Source: 2-02-FULL-47-50 sp964479045 (GTDB lineage Bacteria > Pseudomonadota > Gammaproteobacteria > Eutrophobiales > Eutrophobiaceae). Taken from it: a stretch of 64,000 nucleotides of DNA. Positions 34,844 through 43,509 of this stretch are shown here, piece after piece. A program made the position numbers and the translations under genes. Positions within the stretch are counted from its first letter, which is position 1. Every line of letters starts with the position of its first letter. A model generated the notes under the pieces. The model was given only the letters and a program-made list of their open reading frames with translations. It was not told the origin of the DNA and searched no databases. The stretch lies in the NCBI GenBank assembly GCA_964479045.1, contig CAYZJI010000005.1, positions 62,001 through 126,000 on the forward strand, given 5' to 3'.

Positions 34844-34920
34844 TGGTAGGCACGAGTGGACTCGAACCACCGACCTCTTCCATGTCAAGGAAGCGCTCTA
34901 ACCAGCTGAGCTACGCGCCT
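34844..34920 (-). tRNA. tRNA-Val (anticodon GAC)
   Basis: The minus strand reads AGGCGCGTAGCTCAGCTGG..., the anticodon arm CTTCCTTGACATGGAAG gives anticodon GAC, and the T-arm is GGTGGTTCGAGTCCACT. The acceptor closes as CGTGCCT with ACCA encoded. It is 77 bases long with complete pairing. It lies on the same strand as thrS, 126 bases upstream. Confidence 0.96.
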
Positions 34921-34994
34921 AAAAAGGCCTTTCAATCTCCGGCCGTTTAAGGCCGCATAGAATAGCGAACTGACTGGCCTATGACCAGTATATT

Positions 34995-35080
34995 GTGAAG
35001 CGTGAAGAGTCATTCGTGAAGCGATATGGTCCCACACCCTTCAGAATAATACGCTTCACTATTCACGCTTCACGTTTCAC
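34995..35080. repeat. hairpin built of GTGAAGCGTGAA repeats between uvrB and tRNA-Val
   Basis: The left arm has GTGAAGCGTGAAGAGT and CGTGAAGCG. The right arm has the inverted copies CGCTTCACTATTCACGC and TTCACGTTTCAC, giving an imperfect stem of about 29 bases around a 28-base loop. It is a different sequence family from the ACGAGTAATGAG hairpins but has the same heptamer-like architecture. It sits between the uvrB stop codon and tRNA-Val. Confidence 0.7.
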
Positions 35081-35085
35081 TGGCT

Positions 35086-37110
35086 TTATCCCGCCCTCTC
35101 CTGCGGCAGACCAAGACCAGTAGCCCGGATAAGCTGGATTTCATCCCGCAGCTTTGCAGCCTCTTCAAATTCAAGGTCGCGGGCATGTTTGTACATGCGA
35201 TCTTCCAGTTGTTTGATCTTTTTCATCAGCAATTCCGGGGGCTGATCGGCATACTTACCGGGTTCCTCCGCTGCCCTGGCCCATTTCCGTCCGGGTAAGC
35301 GCGTCTCGGTATAGGCCCCCTGCATAATGTCGGTCACGGCTTTACGCACGCCTTCCGGCGTAATGCCGTGATCGATGTTGTATTGTCTCTGTTTGGTGCG
35401 CCGCCGCCCGGTTTCTTCCAGCGCCCGTTGCATGGAACCGGTTATTTTGTCTGCATAGAGTATGGCTTTGCCATTCAGGTTACGCGCTGCCCGACCAATG
35501 GTCTGGATCAGGCTGGTTTCAGAACGCAGAAAGCCTTCCTTGTCGGCATCCAGTATGGCCACCAGTGAAACTTCCGGCATATCGAGACCTTCCCGCAACA
35601 GGTTGATGCCCACCAGCACATCAAATTGTCCCAGACGCAAATCCCGAATGATTTCCACGCGTTCGACAGTTTCGATATCCGAATGCAAATACCGGACTTT
35701 AACTCCATGCTCGGCCAGATAATCGGTAAGATCTTCGGCCATGCGTTTGGTCAGCGTGGTCACCAGCACCCGTTCATGCCGGGCTACCCGTAAATTGATT
35801 TCAGATAACAGATCATCTACCTGTGTTGAAACCGGCCTGACCTCGACTTCCGGATCCACCAGGCCGGTGGGCCGCACTAGTTGCTCAACAATCTGTCCGG
35901 AGTGTTCACGTTCGTAGGTGCTTGGGGTCGCGGATACATAAATAGTCTGTGGCGCCATGGTTTCAAATTCATCAAATCGCAAGGGCCGGTTATCGAGCGC
36001 CGAGGGTAACCGGAATCCATATTCAACGAGCGTTTCCTTGCGTGAACGATCGCCCCGGTACATGCCCCCGAGTTGCGGCACTGTCACATGGCTTTCATCA
36101 ATCACCAGCAATGCATTTTTCGGAAGATAATCAAACAAGGTGGGCGGTGGTTCACCGGCAGCACGGCCGGACAGAAACCGGGAATAATTTTCGATGCCGG
36201 AACAGTAACCGATTTCCTGCATCATCTCGATATCAAACCGGGTGCGTTGCTCCAACCGCTGGGCTTCCACCAGCTTGTTTGCTGAACGCAACTGTTCCAG
36301 ACGTTGTTCCAGTTCCACCTTGATGGCTTCGATTGCATCAAGAATGGTTTGCCGCTGGGTAACATAATGGGTTTTGGGATGGATGGTTACCCGAGGCACC
36401 TTGCGCAGTACCTCGCCGGTCAGTGGATCAAACCAGGATAACGATTCAATCTCATCATCGAACAGTTCAATTCGCACCGCTTCACGCTCGGATTCCGCCG
36501 GAAATACATCAATCACTTCACCCCTGACACGGTAGGTCCCGCGATGCAACTCCACATCATTACGTGTGTACTGCATTTCGGCGAGCCGTCGCAGTATACG
36601 ACGCTGGTCGGTTGGGTCGCCTTGATCCAGATGCATGACCATTTGCAGATACGACTGCGGATCGCCCAGACCATAAATCGCTGAAACGGTGGCGACAATG
36701 ATGGAATCCGGGCGTTCCAGTAATGCCTTGGTGGCTGAAAGGCGCATCTGCTCGATATGCTCGTTGATGGACGCATCTTTCTCGATATAGGTATCACTGG
36801 AGGGCACATACGCTTCCGGCTGGTAATAATCGTAATAGGAAACAAAATATTCCACGCTGTTTTCCGGGAAAAATTCGCGCATCTCCCCATAGAGCTGGGC
36901 AGCCAGGGTCTTGTTTGGCGCCAGCACCATGGTGCAACGCTGCACCGCCTGAATGACATTGGCGATTGTGTAGGTCTTGCCGGAACCGGTCACGCCCAGT
37001 AGCGTTTGATGCGCCAGACCATCCTGCAGGCCACTGATTAGCCCTTGTATAGCCTCAGGTTGATCGCCAGCAGGACGGTAATCTGACTTTAATCTGAATT
37101 GTTTGGACAT
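35086..37110 (-). CDS. uvrB: excinuclease ABC subunit B
   Basis: The 674-residue DNA-repair helicase-like protein has Walker A GVTGSGKT near residue 39 and the beta-hairpin region YYQPEAYVPSSDTYIEKDASIN that clamps damaged DNA. It also has DESHVTVPQLGGMYRGDRSRK, TIGRAARN (motif VI) and a C-terminal UVR domain (MKKIKQLEDRMYKHARDLEFEEAAKLRDEI). It works with UvrA and UvrC in nucleotide excision repair. It is divergent from the aminotransferase gene with a 68-base gap. Confidence 0.98.
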   Translation of the reverse strand: MSKQFRLKSDYRPAGDQPEAIQGLISGLQDGLAHQTLLGVTGSGKTYTIANVIQAVQRCTMVLAPNKTLAAQLYGEMREFFPENSVEYFVSYYDYYQPEAYVPSSDTYIEKDASINEHIEQMRLSATKALLERPDSIIVATVSAIYGLGDPQSYLQMVMHLDQGDPTDQRRILRRLAEMQYTRNDVELHRGTYRVRGEVIDVFPAESEREAVRIELFDDEIESLSWFDPLTGEVLRKVPRVTIHPKTHYVTQRQTILDAIEAIKVELEQRLEQLRSANKLVEAQRLEQRTRFDIEMMQEIGYCSGIENYSRFLSGRAAGEPPPTLFDYLPKNALLVIDESHVTVPQLGGMYRGDRSRKETLVEYGFRLPSALDNRPLRFDEFETMAPQTIYVSATPSTYEREHSGQIVEQLVRPTGLVDPEVEVRPVSTQVDDLLSEINLRVARHERVLVTTLTKRMAEDLTDYLAEHGVKVRYLHSDIETVERVEIIRDLRLGQFDVLVGINLLREGLDMPEVSLVAILDADKEGFLRSETSLIQTIGRAARNLNGKAILYADKITGSMQRALEETGRRRTKQRQYNIDHGITPEGVRKAVTDIMQGAYTETRLPGRKWARAAEEPGKYADQPPELLMKKIKQLEDRMYKHARDLEFEEAAKLRDEIQLIRATGLGLPQERAG

Positions 37111-37178
37111 GGGTATTTTTTGTACACACTTAATGCAGTATATTACACGCCTTTTTTGGACACATTGAACCGGAGACT

Positions 37179-38375
37179 ATGTCCTTGAACATCAAACCAG
37201 CGCATCGCGTCGCGAGCATCAAACCTTCAGCCACTCTGGCCGTGACTGCACGGGCCGCCAAACTCCGTGCCGAAGGCCAGGACATCATCAGTTTCAGTGC
37301 CGGAGAACCCGATTTCGACACCCCGGAACACATTAAAGAAGCCGCCATCAAGGCGTTGAAGGAAGGCTTTACCAAATACACCGACGTGGCCGGTACACCG
37401 CAATTGCGCAAGGCCATTGCCGCCAAACTCAAACGCGAAAACAACCTCGAATACAAGGACAGCCAGATCCTGGTGTCCTGCGGTTGCAAGCACAGCCTCT
37501 ACAACCTGTTCCAGGCCACCATCAATCCCGGTGATGAAGTCATCATCCCGGCGCCGTACTGGACATCCTATCCGGACATGGTGCGTCTGGCGGGTGGCGA
37601 ACCGGTCATTATCAAGACCACGATTGAACAGGATTTCAAAATCAACAAGGCCCAGTTGCTGGGCGCGATCTCGGACAAGACCCGCATGATCATCATCAAC
37701 AGCCCGTCCAATCCGACCGGCGCCTGTTATACCCCGGAAGAACTCAAGGTCATCGGTGATGTGCTGAAAGATCACCCGGAAATCCTCGTTGCCTCAGACG
37801 ACATTTATGAGCATGTGCTGTGGGGCCAGAAATCCTTCACCAATATTCTGAATGTCTGCCCGGATCTCTACGACCGCACGATTGTGTGCAACGGCATGTC
37901 CAAGGCCTACTCCATGACCGGCTGGCGTATCGGTTATCTGGCCGGCCCGGACAGTCTCGTCAGCGCCATGAAGAACATCCAGTCGCAGAGCACCTCTAAC
38001 CCGACGTCATTTGCACAGGTGGCCGCTACCGTGGCGCTGGAAGGTGATCAGAGCTACATCAAGATGAGCACGAAGGAATTCAAGAAACGGCATGATTATC
38101 TGCACGAGGAACTGAACAAGATTGAAGGCGTGCGCTGCCCGGCTTCACAGGGCACGTTTTACATCTTCCCGGACATGAGTGGCGTGATTGAGAAGATGGA
38201 CGGGATTAACGACGATCTGCAGTTTGCAGAATTTCTGCTGGAGAAGGCCCAGATTGCCGTAGTGCCGGGTTCCGCGTTCGGCGCGCCGGGCTGCATCCGT
38301 ATTTCCTTCGCCACCAGCATGGAAGACCTGAAAGAAGGTATGAAACGCCTCAAGGCCAACCTGAAACAGGGTTGA
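37179..38375 (+). CDS. aspC: pyridoxal-phosphate aminotransferase, aspartate aminotransferase (class I, subgroup 1b-like)
   Basis: The 398-residue protein is a fold-type I aminotransferase. It has SFSAGEPDFDTPEHIKEAA, FTKYTDVAGTPQLRKAIA, the Asn/Asp/Tyr PLP contacts (INSPSNPTGACYTPEEL, SDDIYEHVLW) and the PLP-lysine motif NGMSKAYSMTGWRIGYLAGP. The C-terminal Arg is in GCIRISFATS. The pattern matches bacterial aspartate aminotransferases that convert Asp and 2-oxoglutarate to oxaloacetate and Glu. Some relatives also use prephenate. It is followed by tRNA-Asn on the same strand. Confidence 0.9.
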   Translation: MSLNIKPAHRVASIKPSATLAVTARAAKLRAEGQDIISFSAGEPDFDTPEHIKEAAIKALKEGFTKYTDVAGTPQLRKAIAAKLKRENNLEYKDSQILVSCGCKHSLYNLFQATINPGDEVIIPAPYWTSYPDMVRLAGGEPVIIKTTIEQDFKINKAQLLGAISDKTRMIIINSPSNPTGACYTPEELKVIGDVLKDHPEILVASDDIYEHVLWGQKSFTNILNVCPDLYDRTIVCNGMSKAYSMTGWRIGYLAGPDSLVSAMKNIQSQSTSNPTSFAQVAATVALEGDQSYIKMSTKEFKKRHDYLHEELNKIEGVRCPASQGTFYIFPDMSGVIEKMDGINDDLQFAEFLLEKAQIAVVPGSAFGAPGCIRISFATSMEDLKEGMKRLKANLKQG

Positions 38376-38449
38376 TTTTACTCAGGAAACAGCGGTTGAC
38401 CGGGTAAGCACAGGTCAGTACCATACCCGGCCTTGATTCACCTCATAAT

Positions 38450-38525
38450 TCCCCGGTAGCTCAGTCGGTAGAGCGGGTGACTGTTAATCACTAGGTCGGC
38501 GGTTCGAGCCCGTCCCGGGGAGCCA
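38450..38525 (+). tRNA. tRNA-Asn (anticodon GTT)
   Basis: TCCCCGGTAGCTCAGTCGG begins the molecule. The anticodon arm GTGACTGTTAATCAC gives anticodon GTT, the T-arm is GGCGGTTCGAGCCCGTC, and the acceptor closes with CCGGGGA, a G discriminator and encoded CCA. It is 76 bases long. A 20-base copy of its 3' end recurs 189 bases downstream. Confidence 0.95.
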
Positions 38526-38717
38526 AATCCGAAACTGCTTTAATTTTCGTATTCTCATTTTCAACTACTAAAGCTCGAACCGCCTTCGGGGTCGTTCTAA
38601 GCTCGATCATCCTGATCTCGCTAAGAACCCGGGATTTACCATCCATGGTAAATCCGTTCGGCGGGGCAAAGCTGTGCTTTGCCTGTCTCCGCCTCACCCC
38701 GTCCCGGGGAGCCAAAT
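38526..38717. repeat. hairpin-rich module ending in a 20-bp copy of the tRNA-Asn 3' end
   Basis: Bases 38509-38528 (CCCGTCCCGGGGAGCCAAAT) are repeated exactly at 38698-38717. Between them are three conspicuous palindromes: an imperfect one with GTTCT...AGAAC ends and GATCAtccTGATC at its centre (about 38593-38627), a perfect 24-base one at 38632-38655 centred on CATCCATG, and GGCAAAGCtgtGCTTTGCC at 38665-38683. A minus-strand open frame across this region is not protein-like. This resembles the module beside the tRNA-Pro att site in length and architecture. Confidence 0.65.
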
Positions 38718-38743
38718 TCAAATATTTGTCATTCGCATGACAA

Positions 38744-39622
38744 TCAGTTCTGGGTAAGTTTGGAGAGATACTCCGAGAATTCCTTGCTCAGTTCCTTGTG
38801 TTTAAGGCCGAATTCCACATTGGCCTGCAAATAGCCCAGCTTGGAACCGCAATCGTAGCGTTTGCCTTCAAACTGCAAGCTGTATACCGGTTCTTTTTTT
38901 AACAGTTCAGCAATCGCATCCGTCAACTGGATTTCTCCGCCAGCACCTCGCGGCGTACTCTTGAGCAGATTGAATATCTCCGGCGCAAGAATATAACGGC
39001 CCACTACAGCCAGATTGGAAGGTGCTTTGTCCGGTGCCGGTTTTTCCACAATATTGCTGAGTTTTCCGAGTCCGCCAGACACTTTATCTATAGCAACGAT
39101 ACCGTATTTCTTGCTGTCCTCACGCGGGATCGGTTCAACCGCGATCACGCTGCCCTGCTGTTTCCGGTGAATTTCCACCATTTGAGACAGACAACCTTTT
39201 TTATTGTTATAGATCAGGTCATCCGCGAGCAGAACCGCAAAAGGCTCATTTCCTATTGCCGCACGCGCACACAAAACTGCATGTCCCAAACCCAGGGCTT
39301 CAGCTTGCCGGATATAGATACAAGTAACATGTTCGGGAATAATTTTCTGCACGATTTGCAGCATATCGGCCTTGTGTTTTTTCTCGAGCTCGTTTTCAAG
39401 CTCATAGGCTTTATCAAAGTGATCCGCAATCGAGCGCTTGTTCCGGCCGGTAATGAATATCAAATCTGTAATCCCGGCCTCGATTGCCTCCTCCACGGCA
39501 TACTGGATGAGTGGCTTGTCGACCACCGGCAGCATTTCCTTGGGGTTGGCTTTGGTTGCCGGCAGAAAGCGGGTGCCCAGACCGGCCACCGGGAATACTG
39601 CCTTACGCACCAGCATCGTCAT
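38744..39622 (-). CDS. galU: UTP-glucose-1-phosphate uridylyltransferase
   Basis: The 292-residue nucleotidyltransferase has the N-terminal signature VFPVAGLGTRFLPATKANPKEMLPVVDKPLIQY, then IFITGRNKRSIADHFD and LGLGHAVLCA. It makes UDP-glucose for polysaccharide and LPS synthesis. It overlaps the wbpM-like gene by four bases (ATGA) and ends the large minus-strand polysaccharide cluster. Confidence 0.95.
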   Translation of the reverse strand: MTMLVRKAVFPVAGLGTRFLPATKANPKEMLPVVDKPLIQYAVEEAIEAGITDLIFITGRNKRSIADHFDKAYELENELEKKHKADMLQIVQKIIPEHVTCIYIRQAEALGLGHAVLCARAAIGNEPFAVLLADDLIYNNKKGCLSQMVEIHRKQQGSVIAVEPIPREDSKKYGIVAIDKVSGGLGKLSNIVEKPAPDKAPSNLAVVGRYILAPEIFNLLKSTPRGAGGEIQLTDAIAELLKKEPVYSLQFEGKRYDCGSKLGYLQANVEFGLKHKELSKEFSEYLSKLTQN

Positions 39623-41481
39623 GTTTTTACCTGTTGAAAAGGTATTACGTTACTTTCTGTGGCTGATGATTTATGGATAGGCACAATTTCACCCAGAAGA
39701 ATTCGCAGATTGTCTTCATCGAAGTTCGCAGACAGATCTTCCAGTCTTTTAATTGTGTCTGTCATGAATTGCCAATCTGCGCAGGCATGACGGGCCAGCA
39801 TGATCTTCACGTGCCCGGTGGCTTCCAGAGTCTCATTTTCATAGAACAATTCTTCATAGAGTTTTTCACCAGGACGTAATCCGGTGTAAACAATTTCTAT
39901 ATCGCGCCCGGGTACATGCCCTGACAATCTGATCATCTGCTCCGCCAGAAAAGCAATTTTGATGGGCTGCCCCATATCAAGAACAAAGATTTCCCCCCCC
40001 TTCCCCATGGCACAGGACTGCAGAATCAACTGGCAAGCCTCGGGAATGGTCATAAAAAAACGCATGATGTCGGGATGCGTCACCGTCACCGGCCCGCCAT
40101 TCCTGATCTGCTCACGGAACAAGGGCACAACACTGCCATCAGAGTCGAGTACATTACCGAACCTGACAGTAATAAATGCCGTTCCTGTACCCTGGTTCTT
40201 CCACTCACACCACATTTCAGCCACACGCTTGGTCGCGCCCAGTATGTTGGCAGGATTGACCGCCTTGTCAGTGGATATAAAAACGAATTTATGACAATTG
40301 TATTTAATTGCCATATCTGCGAGGTTCCTGGTGGCAAAAATATTATTTCTGACCGCTTCTCTCACCTGATCCTGAAGAATGGGCACATGTTTATAGGCGG
40401 CGGCGTGGAATATAACCTCAGGCTTATATTTCCCCAGCACATGTTCTATCTTTTCTACATCACACAAATCACCCAATACCGGATATATGACTGTATTCGG
40501 AAATTTATTCAGAAGGTTTTTTTCAATCCTGTAAAGATTGAATTCACTTCTTTCAAATATAATCAGTTTTGCCGGATTGAGTCTTGCAATCTGCATGCAC
40601 AATTCGGAACCAATGGAGCCACCACCGCCACTTACAAATACAACTTTCCCGCCCAGTCCTTTTTCAATGATGTTCCACTCCAGCTCCACTTTTTCACGCC
40701 CCAGCAGGTCTTCAATTGATACCTCGCGCAGTTCACTGATATTGACCTTGCCAGAAACCATGTCCTGGATTTTGGGCAATGTTCGCAGGACACAACCTGT
40801 CTGCTCGCACGCAGCAACAATTTTTTGCATTTGCTGGCTGGTGGCTGCCTGAATGGCAATGACAATAATATGAATCTCATTTTCACTGCATAGCCGGGCC
40901 AGATCAGACATATCTCCCAGGACCCTGACCCCGTGTATTTCCGAGTTTTTCAGCGCCGGATTGTCATCAACAAACCCCACGGGTAAATAGCTTTCCGCGC
41001 GTAACATGTCTCTTACAAGCATTTCCCCTGCGCGGCCGGCCCCAATAATCAGGACACGTTTCAAACCGGGCATGCGCTTGATCTTGAACGAATGATCCTT
41101 CCACATACGGTACAGTAACCGTGGCCCACCCAGTAACAGCATGAGTAAAATCGGGTACAGAACCAGAATGGATCTTGGAATACCATGCAATCTTGACCAC
41201 AGAAAGAGTATCAACGTTATGGAGAGCGAACCAATCATAACAGCCCGCAGTATGTTCCAGAGATCTGGAAGGCTGGCAAAACGCCATATGCCCCTGTGCA
41301 ACCTGAAACGCTGATAAGCCAGCCCCTGCAGAACCAGTACAAGCGGCAGGGTATAAAGACTCAATTCCCAGTTATAAAAGGGGAACTCAAGATTGAAACG
41401 CAACCACCATGCGCCCTGCCAGGCCAGTATGGCCATGACATAATCGTTAAGAATTACCAGGGCTTTTTTATTGATTTCCAT
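39619..41481 (-). CDS. wbpM: membrane-bound UDP-N-acetylglucosamine 4,6-dehydratase (WbpM/CapD/PglF family)
   Basis: The 620-residue protein has four N-terminal membrane helices (to about residue 125) and a nucleotide-binding CoA_binding-like domain (VLIIGAGRAGEMLVRDML). The C-terminal SDR catalytic domain has VFVSGGGGSIGSELCMQIA, HAAAYKHVPI, FISTDKAVNPANILGATKRVAE and FGNVLDSDGSVVPLF. Family members convert UDP-GlcNAc to UDP-4-keto-6-deoxy sugar, the precursor of QuiNAc, FucNAc and related sugars. It follows wbpL-like and wbpV-like genes, the same order as in P. aeruginosa O-antigen clusters. Confidence 0.92.
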   Translation of the reverse strand: MEINKKALVILNDYVMAILAWQGAWWLRFNLEFPFYNWELSLYTLPLVLVLQGLAYQRFRLHRGIWRFASLPDLWNILRAVMIGSLSITLILFLWSRLHGIPRSILVLYPILLMLLLGGPRLLYRMWKDHSFKIKRMPGLKRVLIIGAGRAGEMLVRDMLRAESYLPVGFVDDNPALKNSEIHGVRVLGDMSDLARLCSENEIHIIVIAIQAATSQQMQKIVAACEQTGCVLRTLPKIQDMVSGKVNISELREVSIEDLLGREKVELEWNIIEKGLGGKVVFVSGGGGSIGSELCMQIARLNPAKLIIFERSEFNLYRIEKNLLNKFPNTVIYPVLGDLCDVEKIEHVLGKYKPEVIFHAAAYKHVPILQDQVREAVRNNIFATRNLADMAIKYNCHKFVFISTDKAVNPANILGATKRVAEMWCEWKNQGTGTAFITVRFGNVLDSDGSVVPLFREQIRNGGPVTVTHPDIMRFFMTIPEACQLILQSCAMGKGGEIFVLDMGQPIKIAFLAEQMIRLSGHVPGRDIEIVYTGLRPGEKLYEELFYENETLEATGHVKIMLARHACADWQFMTDTIKRLEDLSANFDEDNLRILLGEIVPIHKSSATESNVIPFQQVKT

Positions 41482-41498
41482 TTTCAGCAGGCGATCAG

Positions 41499-42530
41499 TT
41501 ACATTTTTTGCATATGCGCAAATCTGGTATTAATCAGGGCCCAGAACATCAGGCATACAAAATATACCGTTAGCAGGATCCAGATGGCCATGTCCGGAAA
41601 GTATGAGGCAATACAGGCGGCCGGCCAAATCAGAATAATATTCATGAGAATGACTCCTGTAACCAGTTGCCTGTGGCTGATACCCATCTGCGTCAGTTTC
41701 TGGTATGCATGGCTGCGATGAGCAGCATACCATTTTTCCTTTTTACAAATCCGCATAATCAGCGTCAACGTGGCATCGGAAATAAAAACTGACAGCAGGA
41801 TGGCCCAGATCAGAATTCCTGCACCGTTATATTTTTCACCGGCAAGCGCCAATGCCCCAAAACCGAATCCCAGAGTACAACTGCCTACATCACCCATAAA
41901 TATTTTTGCAGGCGGCCAGTTCCAGACGCCAAAACCGGCGCTGCTTGCAACCACCGCCCAGCATAAAACAGCCAATCCGTAGTTTGCGGTATTATAAAAA
42001 ATAAAGCCGCCCATTAAGCCGGCACAGACCGCCTGCGCCATGGCCAGTGCATCAGTTCCATCCATGAAATTATAGAGATTGGTCAGCCATACCATGCCAA
42101 TAGCCGGCAACAGGTATGTCTGGATATTCATGAAGATCATGAGTTCATGATTTGATCCAGTCTCCTGAGCATGAAGCCAGTACAAAGCCCAGAGTGACGC
42201 CAGTGTATATAAAAACATCCTCCATCCGGCATTGAGATTGTATTTGTCATCTGCCCAACCAACAGCCGCGACCAGCAAACATCCTGCACCTATTGCCAGA
42301 CCAGCTTCAGGCGCAATATAACCTGCTGACCAGAGGTAGATGACGGTGACGACAATCCCTGCTGCGATGGATAGCCCGCCACCTCTCGGTGTAGGCTGCT
42401 GATGGGAACTGCGCTGGTTTGGTATATCCACCAGATTATGCAACAGACAATACTTGCGCACATACCCTGTCAAAAAACACGAACCGGCGAACAGCACGAG
42501 AAGATAAATAATATCAGGCAGTAATATCAT
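41499..42530 (-). CDS. wbpL: undecaprenyl-phosphate sugar-1-phosphate transferase (WecA/WbpL family)
   Basis: The 343-residue, roughly ten-helix protein carries the polyprenyl-phosphate transferase motifs: PTPRGGGLSIAAGI, the aspartate motif WADDKYNLNAGWR, NLYNFMDGTDALA and FMGDVGSCTLGFG. It starts lipid-linked glycan synthesis by moving a HexNAc-1-phosphate (FucNAc, QuiNAc or GlcNAc) onto undecaprenyl phosphate. It overlaps the wbpV-like gene by 17 bases. The specific sugar is inferred from the neighbours. Confidence 0.92.
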   Translation of the reverse strand: MILLPDIIYLLVLFAGSCFLTGYVRKYCLLHNLVDIPNQRSSHQQPTPRGGGLSIAAGIVVTVIYLWSAGYIAPEAGLAIGAGCLLVAAVGWADDKYNLNAGWRMFLYTLASLWALYWLHAQETGSNHELMIFMNIQTYLLPAIGMVWLTNLYNFMDGTDALAMAQAVCAGLMGGFIFYNTANYGLAVLCWAVVASSAGFGVWNWPPAKIFMGDVGSCTLGFGFGALALAGEKYNGAGILIWAILLSVFISDATLTLIMRICKKEKWYAAHRSHAYQKLTQMGISHRQLVTGVILMNIILIWPAACIASYFPDMAIWILLTVYFVCLMFWALINTRFAHMQKM

Positions 42531-43509
42531 GCTTCACCTCATTCCTTGATTGCCTGTACCACTGCACCGTGGATTTGATGCCATCTTCAAATTTTACTCT
42601 GGGTTGCCAGTGAAGTTTCTGTCGGAGCAAAGAACAATCTATCAACAGCGGATCAATCAATTTTTTCATAACGGCCTTTCGTCCGATCAGAACGCCAGCC
42701 AGCCTCAGCAACGTTACAGGAAACGGCAACAAAACCGCAGGTCTGCCAAGATATTCAGCTATTGTATTAATCAATTGCGGCAACGTGACATCCACATCCT
42801 TGAGCAAAAATACCTGATTTGCAGCTGCACCCGCGTTGATACACAACATAATCACATCACAGAGATTTTCAATAAATACCAGGCTGCGTTTCGTATTGAC
42901 GGATTTGAAGGGCAAAGGCACCTGTCTGTCCACCAGCCGGATCAGATTATAAAAATTGGCTTTGACACCCGGACCATATACAAGCGGTGGACGGATAATG
43001 ACATATTCCATTCCCGATTCACTGCATATTTTGATTAATGCCTCTTCTGCCGCATATTTACTCAATGCATAAGGGCCTTCCGGATGTGACGGGTCATCTT
43101 CCCGGAACCCTCCGCCTGTCTTATCTGATCCGCTTTTTTCACCCAGCACTTTTACAGTGCTTAGATATATAAATCTTTTTACGCCGGCATTCGCCGCCTG
43201 TCTGGCAAGCCAGATTGTGCCTTCTGCATTGGTTTTAGTATACCTGTCTGCTTCATCATCACCCTCATTGATATGGACCCTTGCGGCAAGATGTATCACT
43301 ACGTCGACCTGCTTCAACAGCCCGGTATAATCCTGCTCCTGATCTGCATCGTACTGAACCCAGGTAATGCGCTGTGTCTCGTCCGGCTCACAGGACTGCG
43401 CACTGCGTGTCAGTGCATACACAGTATGTCCCTTATTTTCCAGGTCACGGAGCAATGCGCTGCCTACAAACCCGTGAACACCTGTCAAAAGAATATTTTC
43501 TGCTTTCAC
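42514..43509 (-). CDS. wbpV: NAD-dependent epimerase/reductase of the WbpV type
   Basis: The 331-residue extended SDR has the cofactor motif LLTGVHGFVGSALLRDL and the catalytic Tyr-x3-Lys in GPYALSKYAAEEAL, with IRPPLVYGPGVKANFYNL downstream. Proteins of this type beside wbpL and wbpM reduce or epimerise UDP-4-keto-6-deoxy-HexNAc to UDP-QuiNAc or UDP-FucNAc. The function is inferred from family and gene order. It overlaps its neighbours on both sides (4 bases upstream, 17 downstream). Confidence 0.83.
   Translation of the reverse strand: MKAENILLTGVHGFVGSALLRDLENKGHTVYALTRSAQSCEPDETQRITWVQYDADQEQDYTGLLKQVDVVIHLAARVHINEGDDEADRYTKTNAEGTIWLARQAANAGVKRFIYLSTVKVLGEKSGSDKTGGGFREDDPSHPEGPYALSKYAAEEALIKICSESGMEYVIIRPPLVYGPGVKANFYNLIRLVDRQVPLPFKSVNTKRSLVFIENLCDVIMLCINAGAAANQVFLLKDVDVTLPQLINTIAEYLGRPAVLLPFPVTLLRLAGVLIGRKAVMKKLIDPLLIDCSLLRQKLHWQPRVKFEDGIKSTVQWYRQSRNEVKHDITA

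Noticed and set aside
38491..38721. 76-residue minus-strand ORF over tRNA-Asn and its downstream module
   Set aside because: It is a translation of the tRNA tail and palindromes (its ends read LAPRDG twice because of the duplicated tRNA end). No ribosome binding site or protein-like composition supports it.
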